The position numbers and the translations under genes were made by a program. From an uncultured Collinsella sp. (GTDB lineage: Bacteria; Actinomycetota; Coriobacteriia; Coriobacteriales; Coriobacteriaceae), in assembly GCA_902489965.1 (NCBI GenBank), contig CABUCA010000014.1:1-34765 (forward strand): a DNA stretch of 34,765 nt. Direction: 5' to 3'. Below are positions 5,827 to 14,564 of this stretch, in pieces (the first letter of the stretch is position 1; every line of letters starts with the position of its first letter). Below the pieces are notes generated by a model. It had not been told where the DNA came from and ran no database searches. It was given only the letters and a program-made list of their open reading frames with translations.

Positions 5827-8166
5827 TTATTTTGCCACTTTTGGCTTAAAGGATTTTAAGCGCAGCGCATTGCTTACGACGCAGACACTCGACAGGCTCA
5901 TGGCCGCGGCGCCAAACATCGGCGAGAGCTGCCATCCGGTGAGCGGGAAGAACACGCCCGCCGCCAGCGGAATGCCGATGCCGTTGTAGAACAGCGCCCA
6001 GAACAGGTCCTGCTTGATGTTGCGGATCGTGGCGCGCGAAAGCTCGATGGCGCGCGCAACATCCATGAGGTCGCTGCGCATGAGCACCACATCTGCCCCT
6101 TCTTTGGCGATGTCGGCGCCGGTGCCGATCGCAAGGCCCACGTCGGCGCGCGCCAGGGCGGGGGAGTCGTTGATGCCGTCGCCCACCATGGCGACCTTGC
6201 CGCCCGCATCCTGCAGTTCGTGCACGTGGCGTTCTTTGTCGGCGGGGAGGACGTCGGCGATGACCTGTTCGCTGGTGAGTCCCACGCGGCGGGCGATAGC
6301 CTCGGCCGTCACGCGGTTGTCGCCGGTGAGCATGCGCACGTCGACGCCAAGCGAGCGGAGCACGGAAATGGCCCCGGCGCTCGTCTCCTTGACCTCGTCA
6401 GCCACGGCAATGGTGCCGGTAAGCTCGCCGTTCTTGGCAAAGAACAGCGGTGTTTTGCCCTCGGCGGCAAATTGCTCGGTAAGACCCGCGGGCACGGTAA
6501 CGCCCAACTCGTTCATCAGGCGTACGTTGCCGGCGGCGATGACATTCTGCCCCTCGCGCGCCGTTACGCCACGACCGGGCACGGCGGCAAAGTCCTCGAC
6601 CATGCGCGCGACAATTCCGCGTGCCTCGCACTCGGCCATAATCGCCTCGGCCAGCGGGTGCTCGCTCGAGCGCTCCAACGCGGCGGCCAGCTTGAGCAGC
6701 GACTTTTCGCTCATGGCGGGCGAGCCGTCAGCGCGCGTGGCTACTACGATATCGGTCACGGCAGGCTTGCCGCGGGTGACCGTGCCCGTCTTGTCGAGCA
6801 CCACGGTGCCCACACTGCGCAGATTCTCCAGCGCCTCGGCACTCTTGAACAGAATGCCCATCTCGGCGCCCTTGCCGGTACCCACCATAATGGCGACGGG
6901 CGTGGCCAGACCCAGTGCGCACGGGCAGCTGATCACCAGCACGGCCACGGCGGAAGTGAGCGCCTCGTTCATGCTGCCGGTCAGTGCCATCCACACTACA
7001 AAGGTCACGACCGAGATTACAAACACCACGGGCACGAACACGCCGGCGACCTTGTCGGCCATGCGGGCGATGGGCGCCTTGGTGGCGTTGGCGTCCTCGA
7101 CGAGCTGGATAATCTTGGCGAGCGACGTGTCGGCGCCCACACGCGTGGCGCGGAAGGTAAACGAGCCCGTGCGGTTGACCGTGGCCGCGTTGACAGTGTC
7201 GCCGGCGGTCTTTTCCACGGGGATGGACTCGCCGGTGAGCGCGCTCTCGTCCACGGCCGAGCTGCCCTCGAGCACCACGCCATCGACGGGGATGGACTCT
7301 CCGGGGCGTACGCGCAGGACCTGGCCGGGAAGGATGCTGTCGACGTCGACGGTGGTCTCGGTGCCGTCCTCTGCCACGACGGTCGCGCTCTTGGGTGCCA
7401 GGTCGATGAGCGCCTCGATGGCGCCGCCGGTCTTGGATTTGCTGCGTGTCTCGAGGTATTTGCCCACGGTGACGAGCGACAGGATCGTGCCCGCACTCTC
7501 AAAATACAGGTTGCCCATGCTCGTCATCATGGCCTCGTGGATTTGCCCGGCGGCCAGCTGGTCGGCCATGATAAACATGGCATAGAACGACCAGGCGACG
7601 GAAGCGGTGGCGCCCACGGCAATAAGGGCGTCCATGGTGGGCGCGCCGTGCGCGAGCGATTTAAACCCGTTGATAAAGTACGCGTCGTTGACATAGACGA
7701 TGGGGATAAGCAGGACGAGCTCGGTGAGGGCGAGCGTCATACTGTGGGTATGGTCGGTGAAAATGCCGGGCAGCGGCCAGCCAAGCATGTGCCCCATGCC
7801 TATGTAGAACAGTGGGATGAGGAATACGATCGAGACGATGAGACGAGTGCGCATGGCAGAGGCGGCGGCCTCCAGTTTTTTGGTGGGCGACTCCATATGG
7901 GCGGCGCCGGACCTGGCTTGCGTACTGCCGCTTTGGGCGGCGTCGGTGCCCGTGCTGACGGGTGAGGCCGAGTAGCCAGCGCGATCGACGGCGGTGCAGA
8001 TGTCGTCGGGGGTGACCTGCGCGGGGTCGTAGTCCACCAGCATAGAGCCGGCGAGCAGATTGACCGCGACGCTTTGGACGCCGTCGAGCTTGCTCACGGC
8101 GCGGTCTACGTGCGCCTGGCAGGCGGCGCACGTCATGCCGCCCACATCGAATTTATCTTGAGCCAT
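5827..8166 (-). CDS. copA: Cu(I)-exporting P1B-type ATPase CopA
   Basis: 779 residues; ATG follows AAAGGAG at about 6 bases. It pumps cytosolic Cu(I) out across the inner membrane. Domains in order: N-terminal HMA with Cys13-x-x-Cys16 (GMTCAAC), a linker, first transmembrane bundle, actuator domain with TGES, the metal-channel helix with Cys414-Pro-Cys416, the phosphorylated Asp458 (DKTGT), the nucleotide domain with SEHPLAEA, the hinge GDGINDSPALA, and final helices with YNxxxxP and MSLSS. The CPC, YN and MxxSS residues together mark the copper (P1B-1) branch rather than Zn/Cd. Single HMA domain, usual length. First gene of the copper operon, transcribed from a CsoR-controlled promoter at 8214-8244. 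Confidence 0.97.
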   Translation of the reverse strand: MAQDKFDVGGMTCAACQAHVDRAVSKLDGVQSVAVNLLAGSMLVDYDPAQVTPDDICTAVDRAGYSASPVSTGTDAAQSGSTQARSGAAHMESPTKKLEAAASAMRTRLIVSIVFLIPLFYIGMGHMLGWPLPGIFTDHTHSMTLALTELVLLIPIVYVNDAYFINGFKSLAHGAPTMDALIAVGATASVAWSFYAMFIMADQLAAGQIHEAMMTSMGNLYFESAGTILSLVTVGKYLETRSKSKTGGAIEALIDLAPKSATVVAEDGTETTVDVDSILPGQVLRVRPGESIPVDGVVLEGSSAVDESALTGESIPVEKTAGDTVNAATVNRTGSFTFRATRVGADTSLAKIIQLVEDANATKAPIARMADKVAGVFVPVVFVISVVTFVVWMALTGSMNEALTSAVAVLVISCPCALGLATPVAIMVGTGKGAEMGILFKSAEALENLRSVGTVVLDKTGTVTRGKPAVTDIVVATRADGSPAMSEKSLLKLAAALERSSEHPLAEAIMAECEARGIVARMVEDFAAVPGRGVTAREGQNVIAAGNVRLMNELGVTVPAGLTEQFAAEGKTPLFFAKNGELTGTIAVADEVKETSAGAISVLRSLGVDVRMLTGDNRVTAEAIARRVGLTSEQVIADVLPADKERHVHELQDAGGKVAMVGDGINDSPALARADVGLAIGTGADIAKEGADVVLMRSDLMDVARAIELSRATIRNIKQDLFWALFYNGIGIPLAAGVFFPLTGWQLSPMFGAAAMSLSSVCVVSNALRLKSFKPKVAK

Positions 8167-8213
8167 GGCTTCTCCTTTCTGTGGTTCGCTGTTGGAATTG
8201 TTAACCTGCTGAT

Positions 8214-8244
8214 ACTATACACCCATACCCCCTGGGGGTGTCCA
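8214..8244 (-). promoter_or_regulatory. copA promoter (minus strand)
   Basis: On the minus strand TGGACA (8244-8239) and TATAGT (8219-8214) form a -35/-10 pair separated by 19 bases. The long spacer holds the CsoR-like dyad, so bound repressor would block RNA polymerase. The predicted mRNA leader is about 40 bases. Confidence 0.7.
8225..8241. promoter_or_regulatory. CsoR-type operator
   Basis: ATACCCCCTGGGGGTGT is a near-perfect dyad with the C-run/G-run layout known for CsoR-family sites (TACCCC...GGGGTA). It lies between the -35 and -10 of the copA promoter, and a csoR gene with intact copper ligands is in the same operon. Confidence 0.85.
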
Positions 8245-8317
8245 GTAATGGTTGGAATGTATGACTTTTCATTACAGATGAGGGTGGCTGCTCAATCGGT
8301 GGCCGTCCCAACCAATC

Positions 8318-8374
8318 ATCTCAATCTGTAACATCTAGCAGGGAAAATGACCTCTAACTGTTACAGATCGAGAC
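8318..8374. repeat. Family A unit, single copy
   Basis: Left arm ATCTCAATCTGTAACA, 24 central bases, right arm CTGTTACAGATCGAGAC. It lies between the convergent-side end of the kinase gene (stop at 8417) and the copA promoter, and may act as the kinase transcript's end. Confidence 0.9.
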
Positions 8375-8416
8375 AATTGCCGGGGAGGGGTCCCGTCGCG
8401 GCAAGACGCCCGCCGC

Positions 8417-10501
8417 CTAGATGCAGAACCCGGGGATCACGCAGGTTAGCTTGTTTGGCTTGTCCGCAGGCGTTGCGTACGTAAAGGCGTCGCCGTCGTG
8501 GCCCACACGGTTTATGTAGAGCGTGCCTTCGGTCTCCGATGAGTCGGGGCTCACCGTGCGCTCCCACCAGCAGGTGTCCTTGCCCTTCCACTGGCGAACC
8601 AGCATCTCGTTCGTGGTATACGGACTTACCTTGAGCTCGCGGAAGAGCTGATACTCCTTGCCCTCGCCGTTGTAGATGTCTGCCAGGTAGTGATAGTCCT
8701 CGGCAAACGAATCGGACGGTTGCGTACCGCACAGCTCGACCATGGCGGGCAGCCAAAGGGTTGCGGGCAACTCGCTCAGGCACGATGCGCTGTTGGCGGC
8801 GCCCACATTGTTCGAGACCTTCTTGACCCCTTTAATGAGTGCGCGCAACTCGTTGGGCAGCAGCTTAAGGCCGTCGCCGTTGAGCCATTTCCGCAGCTCG
8901 CAATCTGCCCAGCCGGCGCTCGGCGGTTCAGCTGCAGCGTTGCGCTCGGCAATACCCGCATCGAACATAAACGTCAGTCCGGCCTTGCCCGTCCCGTCCA
9001 GAAGCTCATCGTGGCGGATGCCCACAAGCTGCGCGCCAACCTGCAGCCCGTTGGTGAGCGTGACACGCTTGGTACACGGATAGGGGATATGCCCATTGGC
9101 ATCGAGCAGATGATAGCGCCTGGCAATCTCGCGTGCCTCGCTACGGGTCTCGGTGGCCTTAATCTTGAGCGAAATCTCCTGCAGCTGATCCCAAGTGTAG
9201 TCGTCAAGTGAACCGCGGATGCCGTCCAGGTAGTCGGGGATGCCGAAGCCATGGGTTGCCGCCCCGATAACGCCGAGCCCCGCAACGGCTGCGACAACGC
9301 CACCGATAATAAAGCGGCGGCGGGTCATGGCATCGTGCCGGGCCTGCTCCAGGATCTCTCGCGCGCGCTCGCCGGCGACGTCGACCTTAAGGTGTGTACC
9401 GGAGTCGATGTCGATTGCGGCGTCACTGCCCGCGCCTTCGCGGCCCTCGGATTCGGCATCGGTGAGGTATGCCGAGAGCACCTCGAGCATCTGCTGCTCG
9501 GTGGGACGATCGCACTGCTCGACTGAGAGACCCTTCATGATGATTTGGACGAGCGCTTCATCGCCCTCGCAGCGCGGCTCGAGCGGTGCCGGCTTGGTCT
9601 TGGTCTTTACGAGATAGAACGAGCCGGTTGCAGCGGCGTCCGTCGACTCAAAGTCAAACGGTTTGCGACCGCCGTAGAGCTGGTACAGAATGCTCGAAAG
9701 CGCATAGACGTCGATTGCCGGCGAACGGCGAAGGGCCGCGATGCCTTCGATATCCTGCGTGAGCATCTCGGGCGCGGCGTATGCGGGCGTGGCAAAGCGC
9801 CAGATGTCGGCGCGCCGGGTGATCGTGTCGTCGCCGAGAGCCATGGTCGCGGAGCCCATGTCGATGAGGCAGGGGTCAAAGGAACAATCAGCAATCTGCT
9901 GCTCGAGTGTTCGGCTGGTGGTGCGGAACATGATATTGGCAGGCGACAGGTCGCGATGGACGACCGGATTCACGAGGCCTTGGGTCATCAAGAGCGCACG
10001 AAGCACGGCGTTTCCGACGGCGGCGACCATCTGGGTGGTCAGCCCGCCCGAGGCGTCGTGCGGAAGCAGAGGTAGCGCCTGCTTGAGTGAGGTGCCCTCG
10101 ACCCACTCCATGAGGATGAGCGGGTCATCCTCGCACGATCCGTAGCCATAGACGCGTGGAAATCCGCGCAGGTGCGAGACGGTACACAGATGACGGTACT
10201 CCTCGAACAGCGCGGCGGTGTTGGCCAGGTGCGCTGCCGATTGCTCGGCGGAACGGTCGGGGGCTTGGCCGGAAAGGATGGCGTTGTCCTTGAGTAGCTT
10301 GACGGCAAAGACCTCGCCGCTCGTGTTGGTCGCGCGCAGCACGTGCCCGATGTTGCCGTTGTTGCGGTGGGCCGTCTGGAGAATAAGCGTCATAAACCGA
10401 CGCTTGGCCTCGTCCTCGGCGCTGGGGTCGACCGCCACGGCGGTGTCGAACGTGTCAAGACGGATGAGTTTGTCGCCATAGGCGCTATCGGTAGTATCCA
10501 T
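8417..10501 (-). CDS. Membrane Ser/Thr protein kinase with DUF6273-like extracytoplasmic domain
   Basis: 694 residues from ATG 10501, preceded by AAAGGA; the longer frame to 10588 runs into a dyad. Residues about 50-330 are a Hanks-type kinase: ATP-binding Lys68 (FAVKLL), catalytic Asp184 (HRDLSPAN), metal-binding Asp214 in DMG (instead of DFG) and the APE of YAAPEM. A hydrophobic segment after RRR (about 395-418) should cross the membrane. The outer part ends in a DUF6273-like domain: RKWLNGDG, then KKVSNNVG, TCWWERTVSP and the final PGFCI. The arrangement suggests an outer sensor domain controlling an inner kinase. The upstream gene encodes an FHA protein, a likely phospho-partner, but a terminator separates the two. 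Confidence 0.92.
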   Translation of the reverse strand: MDTTDSAYGDKLIRLDTFDTAVAVDPSAEDEAKRRFMTLILQTAHRNNGNIGHVLRATNTSGEVFAVKLLKDNAILSGQAPDRSAEQSAAHLANTAALFEEYRHLCTVSHLRGFPRVYGYGSCEDDPLILMEWVEGTSLKQALPLLPHDASGGLTTQMVAAVGNAVLRALLMTQGLVNPVVHRDLSPANIMFRTTSRTLEQQIADCSFDPCLIDMGSATMALGDDTITRRADIWRFATPAYAAPEMLTQDIEGIAALRRSPAIDVYALSSILYQLYGGRKPFDFESTDAAATGSFYLVKTKTKPAPLEPRCEGDEALVQIIMKGLSVEQCDRPTEQQMLEVLSAYLTDAESEGREGAGSDAAIDIDSGTHLKVDVAGERAREILEQARHDAMTRRRFIIGGVVAAVAGLGVIGAATHGFGIPDYLDGIRGSLDDYTWDQLQEISLKIKATETRSEAREIARRYHLLDANGHIPYPCTKRVTLTNGLQVGAQLVGIRHDELLDGTGKAGLTFMFDAGIAERNAAAEPPSAGWADCELRKWLNGDGLKLLPNELRALIKGVKKVSNNVGAANSASCLSELPATLWLPAMVELCGTQPSDSFAEDYHYLADIYNGEGKEYQLFRELKVSPYTTNEMLVRQWKGKDTCWWERTVSPDSSETEGTLYINRVGHDGDAFTYATPADKPNKLTCVIPGFCI

Positions 10502-10533
10502 GGCGTTCCTTTGTCTGGCATGGGTTGCCGCAC

Positions 10534-10594
10534 GTATACGTGAGCAGTGCGGATATCGGTGAAGAACCATGATAGCCGCACTGCCCACGTATGC
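10534..10594. promoter_or_regulatory. 61-bp imperfect dyad upstream of the kinase gene
   Basis: Left arm 10534-10557 and right arm 10571-10594 (24 bases each) pair at 21 of 24 positions around a 13-base centre; the shared core is GCAGTGCGG. On the kinase mRNA it lies 33-93 bases before the start codon. It could be a large operator, a leader hairpin or another dispersed palindrome; only one copy is in the window. Confidence 0.7.
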
Positions 10595-10638
10595 CGCTGA
10601 GTATTGTCGTTTACGACGCAGAAGGTAGAAGACGAAAG

Positions 10639-10671
10639 ACGGACGGCGACCGTCTTCCGATCGCCGTCCGT
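10639..10671 (-). terminator. Intrinsic terminator of the FHA gene
   Basis: The 11-bp stem ACGGACGGCGA (10639-10649) pairs with 10661-10671. In the direction of transcription it begins 1 base after the FHA stop and is followed by CTTTCGTCTT, a moderate U-run. It suggests that the downstream kinase mostly has its own promoter. Confidence 0.75.
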
Positions 10672-10672
10672 G

Positions 10673-11635
10673 CTAGTCCACAATGACAAGGAATGTCGTG
10701 TAGAGACCCAGATGGAGCCTGTCGCTGTTGGCGATTTCCACGGGGGGATAGACTTTGCCGGGCTCGCGTTGGTCGCGCGGCGGCTCAATCACAATATCGC
10801 CGTCGCCCGCGCCCGATTCGAGCACTGTGCCGTTGGTCGATCCAAGGCCCTGGGCGTACCAGTGCTCACCCTCGAGCCAAATGCGAAGATGCTCGCGCGA
10901 TGCGTCGGCGCCCACATCGGTGATGCTGGGCGAGGTTTTGGGCAAAGAACCAATCACGGTGCCGCGCGGATCGCGTGTGAGGGGATGGATTTGCATGTCG
11001 GCGCAGTTGTCGGCATGGGTTCTGAGCAGACCGAGGTTGGGGGCGACGGTGCGCGGCTGCTCCAGGCTGCTCATAAAGCCACGTCCGACGGTAGTTTCGG
11101 TGGTGCCAAAGTGCTCGCCCGTCTTGCTGTCGCAAAAGCGCTCGACGGTGGCCACGCCCTGAACGGGATCGGCGAGCGCCCCCGTTGCCACAAAGAGCAT
11201 AAGGTAAAGCGTGCTTTTCTCGCGCACGGCATTGCCGTCAAAGTTGTCGATGCGATTGAGGGCATTTGCATATAGGCGGCTGTCCAGCTTGTAGCTGGCG
11301 AGAGCCGACATCATTTCGTTGGCGGCCGGACCGCGATAGTGCTCGGCGATTGCCCGATAGGCGGACTCGCCGCCGCCGAGCTTGCTGCAGATTGCCGAGG
11401 AAAGGTTGAGCGTGGTGACGGTAAAGTCGCTGTAGATGGAGGGCGCGCACTGGTCAGGCTTGCGATGGACGATGTAACGGGTGAGATACGAGCGGTTGGA
11501 AGAGCATTTCTCGAGCAGGGTACTGCCGAGATAAGAGTTTCCATTGATGAGCATTCGGGCGATCTCGAGATGTTTAAGACCGCCGAACGAGCGAATATCG
11601 TTATAGAGGACCGAGCAAGGCGTCTCTGCTGCCAC
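10673..11635 (-). CDS. FHA-domain protein (degenerate phosphothreonine pocket)
   Basis: 320 residues. I choose GTG 11635 because AAAGGAGG lies 5 bases upstream; a TTG start 10 codons earlier has no ribosome site. The N-terminal 200 residues are mostly helical with no family I recognise. The C-terminal 100 residues form a forkhead-associated domain, which binds phosphothreonine peptides: VIGSLPKT, then S246-R-E-H249, then GLGSTNGTVL. The normally conserved Arg after the first Gly is Ser230 here, so phosphopeptide binding may be weak or changed. No signal peptide; probably cytosolic. The gene precedes a Ser/Thr kinase on the same strand, a frequent pairing. A perfect -10 (TATAAT) is on the minus strand at 11748-11743. 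Confidence 0.88.
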   Translation of the reverse strand: MAAETPCSVLYNDIRSFGGLKHLEIARMLINGNSYLGSTLLEKCSSNRSYLTRYIVHRKPDQCAPSIYSDFTVTTLNLSSAICSKLGGGESAYRAIAEHYRGPAANEMMSALASYKLDSRLYANALNRIDNFDGNAVREKSTLYLMLFVATGALADPVQGVATVERFCDSKTGEHFGTTETTVGRGFMSSLEQPRTVAPNLGLLRTHADNCADMQIHPLTRDPRGTVIGSLPKTSPSITDVGADASREHLRIWLEGEHWYAQGLGSTNGTVLESGAGDGDIVIEPPRDQREPGKVYPPVEIANSDRLHLGLYTTFLVIVD

Positions 11636-11742
11636 GGATACCTCCTTTGATTGCTTCCTAGCCAATATGGCGATAGGAATTAATGGCCCCCGGTGGGCGA
11701 CGTATTAAATGGCTGCGCAATATATAGCGTAACCAAAGCAAC

Positions 11743-11748
11743 ATTATA
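11743..11748 (-). promoter_or_regulatory. Candidate -10 box for the FHA gene
   Basis: The minus strand reads TATAAT exactly, about 108 bases before the GTG start. No convincing -35 lies 16-18 bases upstream. Confidence 0.4.
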
Positions 11749-11814
11749 GGCCACATGTTCGAAATTGCAGGAAGCCTGAGAGATTTGGTTTGGACTGGAC
11801 GGAAATCCCCCTCT

Positions 11815-11871
11815 GTCTTGTTCTGTAACATTTGGACCCGGTTTTGCCCTGCATCTGTTACAGATTGAGAC
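11815..11871. repeat. Family A unit, single copy
   Basis: Left arm GTCTTGTTCTGTAACA (two changes from the others), 24 central bases, right arm CTGTTACAGATTGAGAC. It lies between the divergent FHA and helicase genes, upstream of both promoters. Confidence 0.88.
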
Positions 11872-12142
11872 AATCGGCCAGGCCCGCCCCGTCCGCCTCG
11901 TCATCTGTGGTTTACGTGGGGGCATACGGAGTGCGGGTATACTAACCGGCGGCGAATCTGCTCCATCGCTTAGAGCTGCTGCGTCTGGACGGCGCGTGAT
12001 AGGGCTGCCAAAGCGATCGCCAGCGTGCTGAGCAACGTCCCCTCTGTGCGCACCTGTTTTTGTATGTATTAGCGCACTACCAAGCACGCCCGCGCGGCCG
12101 CATGCCGTGCCCATTGCGCGTGCAGATAAGGAACAACAACAT
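11872..12142 (+). promoter_or_regulatory. Promoter region and long leader of the DEAD-box helicase gene
   Basis: TATACT at 11938-11943 is a good -10, but no -35 lies at normal distance. If used, the leader is about 195 bases. It contains GCGATCGC and a TGCGC...GCGCA arm pair around a T-run near 12045-12085. Cold-shock helicase mRNAs often have long structured leaders; that parallel is inference. Confidence 0.4.
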
Positions 12143-14392
12143 ATGCGTAATTCTGTATCTGACGTCACCGACGCCGAGATTCTGGACGAGACCCGCGAGG
12201 CCATGACCCAGGCTGCCTTCGATGCCGCCGATGAGGCCAATGCCGCCCAGGCCGTCGAGTCCGCTACCGAGAGCCTGCCCGCCTTTGACGAGCTGGGCCT
12301 CTCCGACGAGATGCTTCGTGCTATCGAGAACCTGGGCTACACGGCGCCCACGCCCGTGCAGGCCGGCTCGATCCCCGTAGTGCTCGAGGGCCGTGACCTG
12401 CTTGCCGCCGCTCAGACCGGCACCGGCAAGACGGCTGCCTTTTTGCTGCCGACCATGAACAATCTGGAGCACATCGCTCCTCCCAAACCCGTGCGCGAGC
12501 GCGGCGGCCGCAACCGCCGTCGCGGTGTTAAAAAGCCCGAGGGCAACGGCCGCGGCCCCGTGATGCTCGTCATCACCCCCACGCGCGAGCTCGCCCAGCA
12601 GATCGACGAGGTCGCAAGCAAAATCGCCGACGTCACCGGCCATGTTGCCGTGACCGTCGTGGGCGGCGTGAGCTACAAGCCGCAGACCGCGGCACTTAAG
12701 TACGGCTGCGACATCCTGGTCGCAACGCCGGGCCGTCTGGTCGATCTGATCGAGCAGGGCGCCTGCCACCTGGACGAGGTTAAGGTCCTGGTGCTCGACG
12801 AGGCCGACCGTATGCTCGACATGGGCTTTTTGCCCGCCGTCCGGCGCATTGTGCGCGAGACGCCGGCCGAGCGCCAGACGCTGCTGTTCTCGGCGACGCT
12901 CGACGAGGAGGCCGTGGGCGAGATCACTGACCTGGTGAGCGACCCGGCCCGCGTGGAGATCGCGCCCGCCACGTCGACTGCCGACACCGTCGACCAGTTT
13001 GTGTTCCCGGTGTCCATCGAGGCCAAGAACAACCTGTTGCCCGAGTTTCTCAAGAAGGAGGGCCCGGAGCGCACCATCGTCTTTATGCGCACCAAGCACC
13101 GCGCCGACAGTTGCTGCCGTCGTCTGGAGCGTAAGGGCATCAAGGCTGCCGCGATTCACGGTAACCGCAGCCAGGCCCAGCGCGAGCGTGCCCTTTCGGC
13201 CTTCCGCGACGGCACCGTCGACGTGCTGGTGGCGACCGACGTGCTCGCCCGCGGCATCGACATCAGCGACGTGCGCTATGTCGTGAACTTTGACGTGCCG
13301 GCCGAGCCGACCGACTACATCCACCGTATTGGCCGTACGGGTCGTGCCGGCGAGCTGGGCTGGGCCATCACGTTTGTGACCGAGCAGGATGTCGATGAGT
13401 TCTACGAGATCGAGAAGCTCATGGACAAGACCGCCGACATCTACGAGGCCGGCGACCTGCACGTGGGTCCCAACCCGCCCGCGGTTGATCCCGAGCGCGA
13501 CCCTGCGGCCTTTAAGGTGAAGAAGAAGACCAAGCGCGGCAAGTCCAAGAGCAAGAAGAAGCTTGAGCAGGCGCGTCGCGACGGCAAGCGCAACGGCGAC
13601 GATTACGGCGACGTGGCTGGTCGTTCCAACCGCGGTCGCGACGAGCGCCGTGGCGATGGCGAGCGTCCGAGCCGTCCCAAGCGCAGCGGCAAAACCCGCG
13701 TGCGCGAGGGCGTCCAGGCTCGCGTGGACGAGGCCGTGGAGAGCGTGGCTTGCGAGGTGGCTGCCGAGGAGCGCGCTGGTGCTGGTGCCGCTGAGCAGCC
13801 TGCGCGCGGTAACCGTGCCGAGCGTCGTGCCAAGCAGTTCCAGGGCGAGGCACATCGCCGCCGTCGCGAGGACGAGGACCGTGGCGGTCGTCGTCGTGTT
13901 GAGCGCGAGGACGAGGGCCGCGGTTCGCGCGGTGGCAAGCGCGGTTCGGGCGACCGCCGTCGTTCCGGTCGTGATGACGAGCGCGGTGGCCGTGATGAGC
14001 GTCGCGGCGGCGAGAGCCGCGGTGAGCGAGGTGCCCGTGGCGGTGAGTCCCGTGGCGGCAAACGCTTTGAAGAGCGCGGTAGCCGCGGCGGCGAGCGTCG
14101 CGAGGGTGCTCGCAGCAATGGCGGCCGCAGCGGCGCTGGTCGTTCTAACGAGTCGCGCGATCGTCGCGACCCGCGTGCCAGCCGCGATCGTCGCGATGAC
14201 TGGCGCAACTACGACGATACCCGCGAGGAGCGCCGTGGCGGCTACCGCGGCGGGCGTGGCGGCAACCAGGCTGGCTCCCGTGGCGGTCGTGCCGGCGGTC
14301 GCGATAACCGTGGCAGCTATGGCAACAGCCGCGGCGGCAAGCGCGGCGGCAGCTCCCGTCGTCCCGGCGACGGCGGCGGCAAGCGCAAGTAA
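12143..14392 (+). CDS. DEAD-box ATP-dependent RNA helicase with long Arg/Gly-rich tail
   Basis: 749 residues from ATG 12143 (AAGGAA 9 bases upstream); a GTG 12 codons earlier is less likely. Unwinds RNA duplexes in the cytosol, typically in ribosome assembly or mRNA decay at low temperature. Visible motifs: Q motif (LGYTAPTPVQ), Walker A AQTGTGKT with Lys96, PTRELAQQ, TPGRLVD, Asp219 of DEAD, SAT and HRIGRTGRAG. After about residue 445 comes a Lys-rich stretch, then about 250 residues of RGG, RGE and RRD repeats. The low-complexity tail is expected to bind RNA non-specifically and may favour condensates. It belongs to the DeaD/CsdA/RhlE-like group. Monocistronic, with a strong terminator. Confidence 0.97.
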   Translation: MRNSVSDVTDAEILDETREAMTQAAFDAADEANAAQAVESATESLPAFDELGLSDEMLRAIENLGYTAPTPVQAGSIPVVLEGRDLLAAAQTGTGKTAAFLLPTMNNLEHIAPPKPVRERGGRNRRRGVKKPEGNGRGPVMLVITPTRELAQQIDEVASKIADVTGHVAVTVVGGVSYKPQTAALKYGCDILVATPGRLVDLIEQGACHLDEVKVLVLDEADRMLDMGFLPAVRRIVRETPAERQTLLFSATLDEEAVGEITDLVSDPARVEIAPATSTADTVDQFVFPVSIEAKNNLLPEFLKKEGPERTIVFMRTKHRADSCCRRLERKGIKAAAIHGNRSQAQRERALSAFRDGTVDVLVATDVLARGIDISDVRYVVNFDVPAEPTDYIHRIGRTGRAGELGWAITFVTEQDVDEFYEIEKLMDKTADIYEAGDLHVGPNPPAVDPERDPAAFKVKKKTKRGKSKSKKKLEQARRDGKRNGDDYGDVAGRSNRGRDERRGDGERPSRPKRSGKTRVREGVQARVDEAVESVACEVAAEERAGAGAAEQPARGNRAERRAKQFQGEAHRRRREDEDRGGRRRVEREDEGRGSRGGKRGSGDRRRSGRDDERGGRDERRGGESRGERGARGGESRGGKRFEERGSRGGERREGARSNGGRSGAGRSNESRDRRDPRASRDRRDDWRNYDDTREERRGGYRGGRGGNQAGSRGGRAGGRDNRGSYGNSRGGKRGGSSRRPGDGGGKRK

Positions 14393-14426
14393 CATACGCG
14401 TCGCACGCTAGAGCGAGGCGAACTAA

Positions 14427-14458
14427 GGGCCCCGAGCAACTACGCTCGGGGCCCTTTT
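14427..14458 (+). terminator. Intrinsic terminator of the helicase gene
   Basis: A perfect 11-bp GC-rich stem GGGCCCCGAGC (14427-14437) pairs with 14444-14454, with a 6-base loop and TTTT after it. Confidence 0.93.
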
Positions 14459-14564
14459 GTTTGCCGCATCCGACCGTTGGTCCGGTGTGATTTGCTCAGG
14501 AATGCACCTGGAGGATGCTGAAGGCCCGTTTTCAGCCATGCGGCAATGGGTCCCATGGGGTGCG

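Noticed and set aside
6220..7965. Open frame of 581 codons on the plus strand opposite copA
   Set aside because: It is antisense to a complete P-type ATPase with all motifs and has no recognisable domain.
12077..14395. Open frame of 772 codons on the minus strand opposite the helicase
   Set aside because: Composition is Ala/Thr/Leu low complexity with no family match; it is the mirror of the Arg/Gly-rich helicase codons at high GC.
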